Shown piece by piece: positions 33,667 through 42,796 of a stretch of 57,740 nt of DNA; position 1 is the first letter of the stretch, and every line of letters starts with the position of its first letter. Source of the stretch: JAFGGT01 sp036733165. Its GTDB lineage: Archaea > Methanobacteriota_B > Thermococci > Methanofastidiosales > NM3. The notes under the pieces were generated by a model, which was not told the DNA's origin, ran no database searches, and saw only the letters and a program-made list of their open reading frames with translations. The position numbers and the translations under genes were made by a program. Location: NCBI GenBank assembly GCA_036733165.1, contig DAINBB010000007.1, forward strand, positions 1 through 57,740. Reading direction: 5' to 3'.

Positions 33667-34956
33667 TCAGCCCCTCGATTTTGTGACGTTGATGTTCCTG
33701 ACCAGCACATGCGGAGTGAAACACGGGGTCTCGGCCTCCCACCAGTGGATGTGCCGTGATTCGTTTCCCAACGCCTCTATGTTCTTGAGCAGTCTCTGCA
33801 TGTTGTCAGATATCCTTATCTCTTTGATGGGGGCTGCGATCTCGCCATCCTTCACCACAAAGATGCCATCCCTGGGAATCGTTGAGAAGTCCCCGGTGGA
33901 ATAGTTTTGGAATCTCGTATACCAGTTGTTCGTTATATAAAGCCCATTGCCCAGCTCTTCCAGAAGCTCATCGAAATTGTGGTCGCCCTCATTCAGAACG
34001 ATGTTCGTTGGCTCCGGGGATATCAGGCCTGCGTTGGCGGTCGTCTCCACGCCATGCTTCTTCGCGGTCGATGTGTTATGAAGATATGTCTTGAGCTCAC
34101 CGCCTTCGATTATGGTGTTCTTGCGGCTGGGAACCCCCTCTTCATCAAACTTGCCAGAGCCAAGACCATCTGGCCTTGTGGCGTCGTCGTATAGATCCAC
34201 CATGGGGCTCGCGACCTCTTGGCCTATCTTGTCCTTCAAGAACGACAGGCCGCTGTCGACATAGAACGCGGATGTCTGAAACGCGATCTGGTCGATTATG
34301 TTCCCCATGCATAAGGGGGAGAGCAGGATGTCGAATCTTCCCTCCGTTCCCATCTTTGCACCAAGTGATATCTTCGCTATGTCCCTTGCCTCATTGCATG
34401 CGCCCTCTGCATCGAAGTCCCTCTTTCTCCTTGCACAGGAGACGGCATGTCCAGACGCTTGTTTGTCGGCGAACATCCTGACAGATATCTCCAAGGCCGA
34501 ACCTTCGTCACGGCCATGTATGTCGGAGGATGTCGCTATCTCGTTGGCTGTATGGGTATTGTATATGACGCCCGCGGCCCTGCAATCGTCAGCGATGGAG
34601 AAAACGCTCTCTACAACATCCTCCTCAACGACATCCAGTTCCTCATACGGTGCAGGAGGATATGAATATGGGCCTGTGGCTATGCCGTAATAATCATCTT
34701 TCGGCCCCATCACGTTTGCAAATCTTACGAGGGCATCTACCGCACCCTCAACATTGTTCATGTCCCTAATGGAGGTCATGACCACTTTCTTGCCCATTGC
34801 CATGAACAGACTGATGACATGGGTGTCCCACACCTTTGAGGCGGTGATCTCGTTGTTTGCGAATCTTATCTGTTTTCTATGCGACTCCACCTTGTTGCAT
34901 ATCACATCGTTCGCGCCCAGGTCCAGACATCTCTGGACAATATCTTCAGGTATCAT
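33667..34956 (-). CDS. pmbA: PmbA/TldE-like protein
   Basis: A 429-residue member of the TldD/PmbA family, lacking the HExxxH zinc motif, as expected for the TldE/PmbA partner. It forms a heterodimer with TldD, which degrades or processes peptides such as microcin B17 precursor in bacteria. Typical segments are RFANNEITASKVWDT near the start and the C-terminal NWYTRFQNYSTGDFSTIPRDGIFVVKDGEI. Its start overlaps the tldD stop by four bases, so the two subunits are co-translated. Confidence 0.9.
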   Translation of the reverse strand: MIPEDIVQRCLDLGANDVICNKVESHRKQIRFANNEITASKVWDTHVISLFMAMGKKVVMTSIRDMNNVEGAVDALVRFANVMGPKDDYYGIATGPYSYPPAPYEELDVVEEDVVESVFSIADDCRAAGVIYNTHTANEIATSSDIHGRDEGSALEISVRMFADKQASGHAVSCARRKRDFDAEGACNEARDIAKISLGAKMGTEGRFDILLSPLCMGNIIDQIAFQTSAFYVDSGLSFLKDKIGQEVASPMVDLYDDATRPDGLGSGKFDEEGVPSRKNTIIEGGELKTYLHNTSTAKKHGVETTANAGLISPEPTNIVLNEGDHNFDELLEELGNGLYITNNWYTRFQNYSTGDFSTIPRDGIFVVKDGEIAAPIKEIRISDNMQRLLKNIEALGNESRHIHWWEAETPCFTPHVLVRNINVTKSRG

Positions 34957-36371
34957 ATCGAACCCCCCAGCTCTATGTCATGCAGCCTCATCGTGGGCCC
35001 TCCCATATACACAGGTATTCCCTGCATCGGTTCACCCTTGCCACAGTTGCCCGCGAAGAACCTTAGGTCATCGCCCACGGCGTCAACGGAGGACCAGAAC
35101 TTGGGTGTGGTGATCTCCAACGGCACCTTCTTTACAGGATACTTGATCTCTCCGTCCTCTATGTAATAAGCCTCCCTGGAGACGTATTTCTGGTTGTACC
35201 GTCTGTCATCTATGTTCCATTCTGTGAATGAGTTTATCAGGATGCCCCTCTTCGTCTCCTCTATGATCTCATCCTTCTTCCACTCGCCTGGTTCGACATA
35301 GGTGTTCGCCATGCGCACTATCGGTTCCCTGTCGTAACTGTTGCACCTGGCCGAACCGTTTGAATTTAGGCCCAACTGCCCTGCGGTCTCACGGTTGTGA
35401 AGCAGTTCGTTGATGATGCCCTTTTTTATCAGATGCCTCTTTCTGGCCTTCACGCCCTCGTCGTCATAAAGGTAAAAGCCGTAGGAACCCTCCAGCGTTG
35501 GGTCGTCGACCAGTGTGACCAGGTCGCTGCCTATCCTTGTTCCGAGCATATCGAGGGAAACAAATGACTCGCCTGCCTGGGCAGCCTCCCTTCCAAGTAT
35601 CCTGTCGGCCTCATAAGGGTGCCCACATGATTCGTGTGATGCAATTCCGGTGACCTCGGGGCCGCACAGTATGTCCATGGACCCGTCTGGCGCCTTCTTC
35701 CCCTTGCCGAGTATGGTCTTTAGTGTGGTAAGTTCCTCTGCAACATAATTGGACAGGTCCCACCCAGTGACGGCCTCCCATCCCTTGGACGCGCCCTTCT
35801 CCAACATGGCCTGGGCAGAATCGCCATCCTCCACCACGGTCAGGAAACCAAAGAAGTTGACTGTAGGTATGATGGACTGTATATTCGAACCTTCCGAGTT
35901 CATGTAGAGCTTTTCCTTGATCCCGTCCTCTATGTGCATGAGATTTCCTGCAAGCCTTACATCCTGTGGTATGGCCCTTTGGATCTCGTTGAGAACGTCC
36001 ATCTTCTCCTCAGGGGATATGTCTGAGGACTTTGTCCTTTCCTTGACAAAATATTTCACTTCATGATGGCTCTCTTCCTCAGAGAAGACTATCGGTTTCT
36101 TTATCAGGCCTGATGCGGCCCTTGCCATGCTGCAGGCCCCTTCTACCATTGAACGGATCTTGTCACGCCTCAGATCGTTCGTGGAACAGAATCCAAGGGC
36201 GCCATCGACCAATACCCGGATGGATATCCCATATGAGCTATCGAAACCGGAAGTCTCCGGATTTCCATTCTTAATAACGAATTCATTGTTCAGGGACCTT
36301 TCAGCCTTGATCTCCACGTAGGAGGAACATTTTTGTCCCAATTCAAGAGCATAGGTACATATATCTTCCAA
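34953..36371 (-). CDS. tldD: TldD metalloprotease
   Basis: A 472-residue TldD protein. The zinc site is HESCGHPYEAD (HExxxH), and the C-terminal part YFAGNCGKGEP-like contains the conserved Cys. It is the catalytic subunit of the TldD/TldE heterodimer. The start is TTG 36369-36371, preceded by GGTGG and a TATA-like CTATTTAAAAC at about 36390-36400; no ATG suits. In archaea the pair's substrates are not known; the family trims peptides, including modified RiPP precursors. Confidence 0.92.
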   Translation of the reverse strand: MEDICTYALELGQKCSSYVEIKAERSLNNEFVIKNGNPETSGFDSSYGISIRVLVDGALGFCSTNDLRRDKIRSMVEGACSMARAASGLIKKPIVFSEEESHHEVKYFVKERTKSSDISPEEKMDVLNEIQRAIPQDVRLAGNLMHIEDGIKEKLYMNSEGSNIQSIIPTVNFFGFLTVVEDGDSAQAMLEKGASKGWEAVTGWDLSNYVAEELTTLKTILGKGKKAPDGSMDILCGPEVTGIASHESCGHPYEADRILGREAAQAGESFVSLDMLGTRIGSDLVTLVDDPTLEGSYGFYLYDDEGVKARKRHLIKKGIINELLHNRETAGQLGLNSNGSARCNSYDREPIVRMANTYVEPGEWKKDEIIEETKRGILINSFTEWNIDDRRYNQKYVSREAYYIEDGEIKYPVKKVPLEITTPKFWSSVDAVGDDLRFFAGNCGKGEPMQGIPVYMGGPTMRLHDIELGGSI

Positions 36372-36458
36372 AATACCACCGACGAATAGTTTTAAATAGG
36401 AAATTTAATACTATAGACAAGCTACATATTCATAAATGTTATTAATATTGGTGATTCG

Positions 36459-37226
36459 ATGACACTGTCTAAGAAGGAAAAAATCGAACTTGCATCAGAT
36501 CCATCTACGTCTGAAGAGACATTGATCGAACTTTCCACAGAGGGGGATGAGGAAGTCAGGATGGAGGTACTGTGGAACGACAACATACCGGATGATGCCT
36601 TGTTGAACTTTAAGGACCTCCCATACTTTCACGAAAAGCTGGAGTTTATGAGGAGGGAAGGTATCGAATTCTCCGAGAACCTGATAAGAGGTCTGGCAGA
36701 CTCAAAGAATCCGTTCGTATTGAGATTGATCGCCTACAGCAAGAACTGCCCCGGCGATATCCTCAGCAAGCTATCGGAACACGAGTCCAGCCATGTGAGG
36801 ATCGCAGTTGCGGCGAATCCGAACACCTCGTCCGACATCTTGGAAAAATTATCCCACGATAGGGAGGAGCTTGTCATAAGGAAGGTGGCGAGGAACGACA
36901 ACACCCCGCTGGAGACCCTGCTGGAACTGGCAGAGCATGAATGGCACATGATAAGGAGATGCGCGGCGGCGAACGAGAGGCTGCCAGAAAAGATCCTTGA
37001 AAAACTGGCCGAGGACACGGAGGGGAATGTAAGGTATTGTGTGGCGGGCAATCCAAATACCCCTGTCGATTGCCTGATCAAGCTTTCAAACGACAACTAT
37101 TACGAGATAAGGGTCAACGTCGTCAAGAATCCCAACTGTCCTATCCATGTCCTGGACAAACTGGAGGATGACGAGGTGGATACCGTTAGGAAAAGGGCAA
37201 GTGAGGCCAAAGAGAAGAAGAACTAA
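36459..37226 (+). CDS. Leucine-rich repeat variant (LRV) protein
   Basis: A 255-residue protein made of about nine 22-24 residue helical repeats of the LRV type, with the recurrent pattern VRxxVAxNPNTPxxxLxKLSxD (for example VRIAVAANPNTSSDILEKLS and VRYCVAGNPNTPVDCLIKLS). LRV repeats form a right-handed superhelix that usually mediates protein contacts. Unlike the classical Azotobacter LRV protein, there is no N-terminal four-cysteine Fe-S cluster. ATG 36459 has a GGTGAT site. The gene is divergent from tldD. Confidence 0.82.
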   Translation: MTLSKKEKIELASDPSTSEETLIELSTEGDEEVRMEVLWNDNIPDDALLNFKDLPYFHEKLEFMRREGIEFSENLIRGLADSKNPFVLRLIAYSKNCPGDILSKLSEHESSHVRIAVAANPNTSSDILEKLSHDREELVIRKVARNDNTPLETLLELAEHEWHMIRRCAAANERLPEKILEKLAEDTEGNVRYCVAGNPNTPVDCLIKLSNDNYYEIRVNVVKNPNCPIHVLDKLEDDEVDTVRKRASEAKEKKN

Positions 37227-37639
37227 TCGCGCTTCTCGTCCAACGCAAGATTTGCGAGCATGTCCGCTCTCTTAATGAAGTCTGTTTCCCGGGGCATATG
37301 CACGAACTCGACCGAATCAAAGTTCCGTACCAAGGCGACCACCGACTCGAACAGGCCCATTAGGTGGGGCTTTCTTACCTTCCACTTGCGATTCAACTGA
37401 TTGATGGCCAGCTGTGAATCGGACACCACTCTCAGTTTCAGTATCCCATATTCCCTTGCAACGCCCAATCCCTTGATAATGGCGGTGTACTCGGCTATGT
37501 TGTTGGTGGTCGTGCCCAATGTCCCCTTGTCCTCATGGATCACCGCTTCCTGCCTTGTCAGGACATAGGCCCATGAGCCAGGCCCGGGATTCCCCCTTGC
37601 GGCACCGTCCGTATATAATGTGTATCGATCATTTTCCAT
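37223..37639 (-). CDS. rnhA: Ribonuclease HI
   Basis: A 138-residue type I RNase H that cleaves RNA in RNA-DNA hybrids. Catalytic residues are visible: Asp in YTDGAARGNPGPG, Glu in NNIAEYTAII, Asp in VVSDSQLAI and Asp in IKRADMLAN. The basic KWKVRKPH corresponds to the handle region. It resembles the archaeal Sto-RNase HI type, without a hybrid-binding domain. The frame opens further upstream, but ATG 37637-37639 with GTGAT upstream fits the family. Its end overlaps the LRV gene's end (convergent) by four bases. Confidence 0.92.
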   Translation of the reverse strand: MENDRYTLYTDGAARGNPGPGSWAYVLTRQEAVIHEDKGTLGTTTNNIAEYTAIIKGLGVAREYGILKLRVVSDSQLAINQLNRKWKVRKPHLMGLFESVVALVRNFDSVEFVHMPRETDFIKRADMLANLALDEKRD

Positions 37640-37731
37640 AGTATCATCACGCCACATTGATTGAATGTTCTTCTTCACCCTATATGGTTTTGCCCGCTGA
37701 AGGACAACTTTATTGAAAAACCACAGAAATG

Positions 37732-37750
37732 CTTAAAAATATATCATATT
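37732..37750 (+). promoter_or_regulatory. TATA promoter of proBA
   Basis: CTTAAAAATATATCATATT lies 25-40 bases before the GTG at 37775. The transcript would have a very short leader with little or no ribosome site, unlike the coupled proA. Confidence 0.5.
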
Positions 37751-37774
37751 AGTGATGTTCATCGATATTAGAAG

Positions 37775-38581
37775 GTGATCCTTGTTGCCGCAAATGCTGG
37801 AATCTATGTGATCAAACTTGGCACATCCCTTATCACGGATGTCAAGACGAATGAGATACGTATAGAGACATTGAACAGCCTAACTGACCAGATAGCCAGG
37901 CTGAACGAGAAAAAAAGTGTTATAATAGTCTCATCAGGCGCGATAGGGCTGGGACTGCGGTCGTTGGGCGAGAACAGGAGACCCAAGGAGATGGCGAAGA
38001 AGCAGGCCGCTGCCGCCGTGGGTCAGAACATATTGATGAACCTCTATGAGAAGCTTTTCAACAAGCGCCATATAACGCTGGCACAGGTGCTGCTCACAAA
38101 GGACGGCCTCTCGAACGATGTGGGATACTCCAATGCCCAGAACACCATTCACACCTTGCTGGACTATGGCGTCATACCGATCATAAACGAGAACGACACG
38201 ATTGCCACAGAGGAGATACAGTTCGGGGACAATGACAATCTGGCATCGTACGTCGCAGAGCTCGTAGGTGCCGAGATGCTCATACTGCTAACAGACACCG
38301 ATGGACTTTATACGCAGGACCCCAGCGTATGCAAGACCGCGAAGAAGTTCGAGGTCATCACCGAGATAACGGACGAGATAAGCAGTTCCGCCAACGGCAC
38401 CAACGGTGCATGTTCGGTCGGGGGCATGAGCTCAAAGATCGAGGCTGCCAAAAGGGCCCTGGCAAGCAACATACCGGTCACGATAGCCAGCGGGTTCGAG
38501 GACGGCGTCATCGACAGGATCAGCGAGGGTGAGAAATGCGGGACCCTCTTCCTTCCAAAGGAGATGAACGAGAATGAATGA
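37775..38581 (+). CDS. proB: Glutamate 5-kinase (no PUA domain)
   Basis: A 268-residue glutamate 5-kinase, first step of proline synthesis from glutamate. The amino-acid-kinase fold is shown by VIKLGTSLI, IIVSSGAIGLGLRSLG, NENDTIATEEIQFGDNDNLASYVAEL and SVGGMSSKIEAAKRALASNIPVTIASG. The C-terminal PUA domain of the E. coli enzyme (about 100 residues) is absent; such short forms are known. The start is GTG 37775; upstream in-frame ATGs do not exist. It overlaps proA by eight bases. Confidence 0.93.
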   Translation: MILVAANAGIYVIKLGTSLITDVKTNEIRIETLNSLTDQIARLNEKKSVIIVSSGAIGLGLRSLGENRRPKEMAKKQAAAAVGQNILMNLYEKLFNKRHITLAQVLLTKDGLSNDVGYSNAQNTIHTLLDYGVIPIINENDTIATEEIQFGDNDNLASYVAELVGAEMLILLTDTDGLYTQDPSVCKTAKKFEVITEITDEISSSANGTNGACSVGGMSSKIEAAKRALASNIPVTIASGFEDGVIDRISEGEKCGTLFLPKEMNENE

Positions 38582-39815
38582 GGAATATGGTGAAAAGTCA
38601 AAGAGGTCTTGGTACGGCCTGGCAAAGATGAATACGAACAAGAAGAACGTCTTCCTCGAGGCGTTGAGCGAGAGATTGCTCGAAAATAAGGACTTCATCT
38701 TGCAGGAGAACGAAAGGGACATAGCGAACGGCGTGGAAAAAGGGCTTTCCTCCGCCTTGATCGACAGACTGAAACTGGACGATAAAAGGATAGAAGGAAT
38801 GTCAAAGGGTGTGCGGGACATAATCGCGCTTCCGGACCCGGTCGGAAAGATAGAGGGGATGAAAAGACTCCCAAACGGCCTGCTGGTCGGGAAGATGAGA
38901 ACGCCGATAGGGTCCATACTCATAATATACGAGGCAAGGCCAAACGTGACCGTCGATGCGTTCGTTCTGTGTTTCAAATCAGGGAACGCGACCATACTCA
39001 AGGGCGGTTCCGAGGCCATCAACTCCAACAGGGCGTTGATAAGAATAATCAAGGACACGCTGACCGAATGCGACATGGACCCGGACATGGTGCAGTTCGT
39101 CGACAGCACCGACAGGACAATCCTCAACGACCTGTTGAAGATGGACAACTACATCGACCTTGTCATACCAAGGGGGGGCGAAGGACTGATAAGGTTCGTG
39201 GCCCAGAACGCGACGATGCCGGTGATAAAACACTACAAGGGCGTATGCCATGTGTATGTTGACGAAGACTCCGACCTTGAGAACGCCCTTGAGATAGCCA
39301 TAAACGCAAAGGTACAAAGACCGGGAGTATGCAATGCCATGGAGACGCTGCTCGTCGATGCGAAGATCGCCGAGAAGTTCCTGAATATGCTCAAGGAGGG
39401 AATGGACAAGAACTCTGTGAGTCTCAGGGGTTGCAAGAGGACGCTTGCCATATTGCCCGGGATAGAGGAAGCAACTGAGGACGACTGGTACACAGAATAC
39501 CTTGACCTAATCCTGTCCGTCAAGGTGGTGGACGGCGTAGACGACGCCATAGACCATATAAACAAGTACGGGTCCCACCACAGCGACGCCATCGTGACCA
39601 ACGACTACGCAAAGGCCATGAAGTTCATCCAGGAGGTAGATTCGGCAGCAGTTTATGCCAATGCATCCACAAGGTTCACGGACGGCGGCGAATTCGGCCT
39701 TGGGGCCGAGATAGGCATATCGACGGACAAGATACATGCCAGGGGACCAATGGGGCTTGAAGAGCTGACAAGCGTCAAATGGATAGTCTTCGGCAATGGA
39801 CAGATACGGGAGTGA
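38574..39815 (+). CDS. proA: Gamma-glutamyl phosphate reductase
   Basis: A 413-residue NADPH-dependent aldehyde dehydrogenase-family enzyme, second step of proline synthesis. The active-site Cys lies in QRPGVCNAMETLL. IYEARPNVTVDAF, LKGGSEAINSN and TDGGEFGLGAEIGISTDKIHARGPMGLEELT are diagnostic of ProA. ATG 38574 overlaps the proB stop, so the two enzymes, which channel the unstable glutamyl phosphate, are made together. proC is not in the window. Confidence 0.95.
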   Translation: MNEEYGEKSKRSWYGLAKMNTNKKNVFLEALSERLLENKDFILQENERDIANGVEKGLSSALIDRLKLDDKRIEGMSKGVRDIIALPDPVGKIEGMKRLPNGLLVGKMRTPIGSILIIYEARPNVTVDAFVLCFKSGNATILKGGSEAINSNRALIRIIKDTLTECDMDPDMVQFVDSTDRTILNDLLKMDNYIDLVIPRGGEGLIRFVAQNATMPVIKHYKGVCHVYVDEDSDLENALEIAINAKVQRPGVCNAMETLLVDAKIAEKFLNMLKEGMDKNSVSLRGCKRTLAILPGIEEATEDDWYTEYLDLILSVKVVDGVDDAIDHINKYGSHHSDAIVTNDYAKAMKFIQEVDSAAVYANASTRFTDGGEFGLGAEIGISTDKIHARGPMGLEELTSVKWIVFGNGQIRE

Positions 39816-39844
39816 AGGAACACTCTTACCTCGGAGGCCACATC

Positions 39845-40240
39845 TTGGGATCCAACATAAGGATAAGGGCCCATCACCTTCTTTGCATACAGGGATACCA
39901 GGGATACGGTTACTCGTCAGGCTTTGCCGACGGGTTTGGCATGACAAGGGATACTCTTTACGGGAACGACCCCATCATCCGCATAATCGAAGGCGTCGAC
40001 GACATATGTTCCGTATGCCCCAATCTGCACGAGGGGCAATGCTCAGAGTACTCAGGAAAGGTATTGTTGATGGACAGGACAATATTGGGGCTGCTCGGCA
40101 TCTCCAACGGTACAACGATGCGATTCAAAGAGGCTCTGGACCTGGTAAGATCGCATTTGACTGAGAAGGATATAAAGGAAATATGCAATGGGTGCAGATG
40201 GAAAGGCGTCTGTCTATTCTATCAAGATCGGGCCCTTTAG
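39845..40240 (+). CDS. DUF1284 putative Fe-S protein
   Basis: A 131-residue DUF1284 protein. The start IRIRAHHLLCIQGYQGYGYS is the family hallmark. Cys pairs at CSVCPNLHEGQC and CNGCRWKGVC look like metal or Fe-S ligands. The frame is open back into proA, but TTG 39845 has GGAGG seven bases upstream (39833-39837) and gives the normal family start. Function is unknown. Confidence 0.8.
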   Translation: MGSNIRIRAHHLLCIQGYQGYGYSSGFADGFGMTRDTLYGNDPIIRIIEGVDDICSVCPNLHEGQCSEYSGKVLLMDRTILGLLGISNGTTMRFKEALDLVRSHLTEKDIKEICNGCRWKGVCLFYQDRAL

Positions 40241-41103
40241 CATCGGAGCATATCGGTCACATTGTCCCATATCTCTCTAAGCAGGTCACCGACCGGAGAT
40301 CCGACCTCGACAACGCTCTTTCCCATGACCATGCTCTTCACAAAGTCCAGACAGTATGGGACCTCTCCAAGTATCGGAATTGACATCTCCTTGCAGTGGT
40401 CCCTTATCCTCCACCTTATGGAATCGTTTACATCGGCCTTGTTTATACATACCCCGACGGGAACATCCATCTGTGAAGAAAGCTGACCTACCCTTTTGAG
40501 GTCGTGCAGACCGGACAGTGACGGTTCACATACGATTATGGAAAGGTCGGCCCCTGTGATGGAAGCTATCACCGGACAACCTATGCCAGGAGGGCCATCC
40601 ACCAGGACCATGTTCTTCCCTTCCTTCTGAGCGACGTCCCGGGCCTGTTTCCTTACAGCTGTCACAAGCTTTCCAGAACCTTCCTCGCCGCTTTTCATCC
40701 TTACATGCGAAAGCTTCCCAAATCTGGTCTCCGAAAGCATGAGCGTGCCTGCCTGCACCTCCCTCATGGCTATGGCGTCCTTTGGGCATAGATGCTCACA
40801 GACACCACACCCTTCACAGAGCTCGGCCTGTATTTTCAGTTGCGGGTCTATGGCGCCAAATCTGCACTCCTCCCCGCATAGGCCACATTTAATGCAGAGG
40901 TCCGGGTCCATAACTGCCTTTAGTGACCCCATTATCGGCATGCTCCTTATGGTCCTTGGCCCCAACACCATATGCAGATTGGACGCATCCACATCGCAGT
41001 CGGCTATAACCGAATCTTTGGAAAGCGCTGCAAATGAGGCCAGAAACGACGTTTTTCCAGTACCGCCCTTGCCGCTGATGACCGTGAGTTCCTTCATGAT
41101 CAT
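40237..41103 (-). CDS. MinD-type ATPase with inserted 2x[4Fe-4S] ferredoxin domain (copy 2)
   Basis: A 288-residue P-loop protein of the Mrp/NBP35/MinD group. The deviant Walker A is SGKGGTGKTS, residue D in DCDVDAS is the switch, and DGPPGIGCPV is the Walker B region. A ferredoxin domain is inserted at about 60-115 (CIKCGLCGEECRFGA and CEGCGVCEHLCP). Such paired ATPases are common in anaerobic archaea and bacteria near NifX-like proteins and are thought to assemble or carry Fe-S or metal cofactors. Start ATG 41101-41103 overlaps the upstream copy's stop (ATGA). MetC/METK-like alternatives can be excluded. Confidence 0.9.
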   Translation of the reverse strand: MIMKELTVISGKGGTGKTSFLASFAALSKDSVIADCDVDASNLHMVLGPRTIRSMPIMGSLKAVMDPDLCIKCGLCGEECRFGAIDPQLKIQAELCEGCGVCEHLCPKDAIAMREVQAGTLMLSETRFGKLSHVRMKSGEEGSGKLVTAVRKQARDVAQKEGKNMVLVDGPPGIGCPVIASITGADLSIIVCEPSLSGLHDLKRVGQLSSQMDVPVGVCINKADVNDSIRWRIRDHCKEMSIPILGEVPYCLDFVKSMVMGKSVVEVGSPVGDLLREIWDNVTDMLRC

Positions 41104-41930
41104 ATCGTCTCCTTGATCCTGTCCACGATAGAGAGAAAGAGACATCTCATCTCAGGGTCCCCATCGATCACAGCCCCGCCCTCAGAGCCGAGCCTGGCGA
41201 TCTTAAGGCTGTTTGGTATCCTGCCCAATAGCTCCACCCCTCTTTCAGCGAGATACCCTTCCATCTCCCCGTCCCCGATGCCGTACTTGTTGATAACAAC
41301 GCCGTAAGGTATCCCCATGTCATCGAGCACCTCCATAACCATCTTAAGGTCATGCAATCCGAAAGGGGTGGGTTCTGTTACCAGTATGACGTAATCGCAA
41401 TCGCTTACGGTTTTGACGAACGGACAGGAACTGCCTGGTGGCGAGTCCAGAAGTGTCATCTCGCCTTCACGTATATGCCTCTTCAACTGGCCTATCAGGG
41501 GTGGTGCGCGCGCCTCGCCAACGGAGAGGACGCCCCTTAGGAACCTAATGCCGTCCTTCTCACCCCCCTCTATCACACCGATCCGCCTCGGCACCTCCTT
41601 TATGGCATCGACCGGACATACTAGGAAACATCCACCACACCCATTGCATATGTTGGAAAAGAACAATATTCCCGAAGGCAATCTGGCGAGGGCATTGTAT
41701 CTGCAGAACTCCACACATTTTCCGCAGAGCGTGCAAACGTCATTGTCGATATTGGGATTTAGCAGGTCCACTTCCCCAATCTCCTTCAGCGGCACGTTTA
41801 GGTAGAGATTGGTGTCAGGTTCCTCGACATCGCAGTCAAGCACTGTGCAGTTGCGGAGGGCAAGAGCCAGATTGACGGCAACGGTTGTCTTTCCGGTGCC
41901 GCCCTTGCCGCTCGCTATCGCGATCTTCAT
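41100..41930 (-). CDS. MinD-type ATPase with inserted ferredoxin domain (copy 1)
   Basis: A 276-residue paralogue of the following gene, with Walker A SGKGGTGKTT, switch DCDVEEPD, a ferredoxin insert (CTLCGKCVEFCRYNA and CNGCGGCFLVCP, about 66-110) and DSPPGSSCPF. The two are usually found as a pair and may act as a heterodimer. With the NifX-like proteins, DUF89 and DUF134 just upstream, they form a conserved anaerobe cluster whose job is probably metallocofactor assembly. Here it sits directly behind a nitrogenase-like operon. Confidence 0.9.
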   Translation of the reverse strand: MKIAIASGKGGTGKTTVAVNLALALRNCTVLDCDVEEPDTNLYLNVPLKEIGEVDLLNPNIDNDVCTLCGKCVEFCRYNALARLPSGILFFSNICNGCGGCFLVCPVDAIKEVPRRIGVIEGGEKDGIRFLRGVLSVGEARAPPLIGQLKRHIREGEMTLLDSPPGSSCPFVKTVSDCDYVILVTEPTPFGLHDLKMVMEVLDDMGIPYGVVINKYGIGDGEMEGYLAERGVELLGRIPNSLKIARLGSEGGAVIDGDPEMRCLFLSIVDRIKETI

Positions 41931-41943
41931 TGCATCATGTCCT

Positions 41944-42795
41944 TCAGAGCATCTTGCCGCATACCATGGAGCCTATGGGAACGCCTATGTCCTGTGCGAT
42001 GATTCCGCACTTCGCCTTCAATAAAAAGAAAATATCATCATTCGAACTAAGCATCTCATAGTTCCCCTGTCCCTTGGATATTATCATGGCATAATTATCC
42101 ATTATCTTCCTGAAACAGTGGGATTCCCTAGGCACCCCAGTGAAAGGTTCACCGTTGCTTACGCAAATTATGTCAACATTGCGGATATCGTTCAGGCCCA
42201 CCTGCTCAATATCCATGTAAGTGGCATCGTTGAGTATGTTCCCCCCCTTCACAGCGATGGTGATCCTTTTCGGGGAAAAAACGTCATTGATGGTCTCGAT
42301 GAGTATCCTGTCGCATACCACCTCCCCCGCATTGTCCACAAGATACAGCACGGAGGGGGAATCCTTGCATCTGTCCTTGAACTCACGGCAATGATTCACC
42401 TCAAGGTCCGAATCGAGGCATTGGGCGAGGGTGGTGTCAAAGTCAAAGTCGGAATATGGACCAAAGTCCATTACATTGCCGGCTATCGCCACCTTGACCG
42501 CTGTCAGGACGGGGTCATCCGACCCGGACACTCTGTCCTTCATATGGTCATATAGCGCCAAGGCCCTCTCATTGCTCTCCTCCTTTACCTTCGAATATGG
42601 GTCTGTCCCAAGTTCCGTCCTGACGATCCGGTGTACTACCTGAGCCAGTTTCGGAGGGGGTTGGTCCCACTCCATACTGATCAGGGCATTGACCACTTTT
42701 TTCAGGATAGCAGCCTGCATTTCTTGATCGTCGGTCGCCATCCTTGCCGCATGGATCGCCTGTCTCTGAAAGCAGGGTATGCACTCAAGATTCAT
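41944..42795 (-). CDS. DUF89 family damage-control phosphatase-like protein
   Basis: A 283-residue DUF89 (ARMT1-like) protein, a metal-dependent phosphatase family that removes damaged phosphometabolites. It has an N-terminal C-x2-C (ECIPCFQRQA) typical of the archaeal/bacterial subtype, and the metal-site pattern DNAGEVVCDRIL, AVKGGNILNDATYMD and ISKGQGNYE. The extension to 42858 overlaps the upstream NifX-like gene; ATG 42793-42795 gives the family start MNLECIPCF. The natural substrate here is unknown. Confidence 0.88.
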   Translation of the reverse strand: MNLECIPCFQRQAIHAARMATDDQEMQAAILKKVVNALISMEWDQPPPKLAQVVHRIVRTELGTDPYSKVKEESNERALALYDHMKDRVSGSDDPVLTAVKVAIAGNVMDFGPYSDFDFDTTLAQCLDSDLEVNHCREFKDRCKDSPSVLYLVDNAGEVVCDRILIETINDVFSPKRITIAVKGGNILNDATYMDIEQVGLNDIRNVDIICVSNGEPFTGVPRESHCFRKIMDNYAMIISKGQGNYEMLSSNDDIFFLLKAKCGIIAQDIGVPIGSMVCGKML

Positions 42796-42796
42796 C

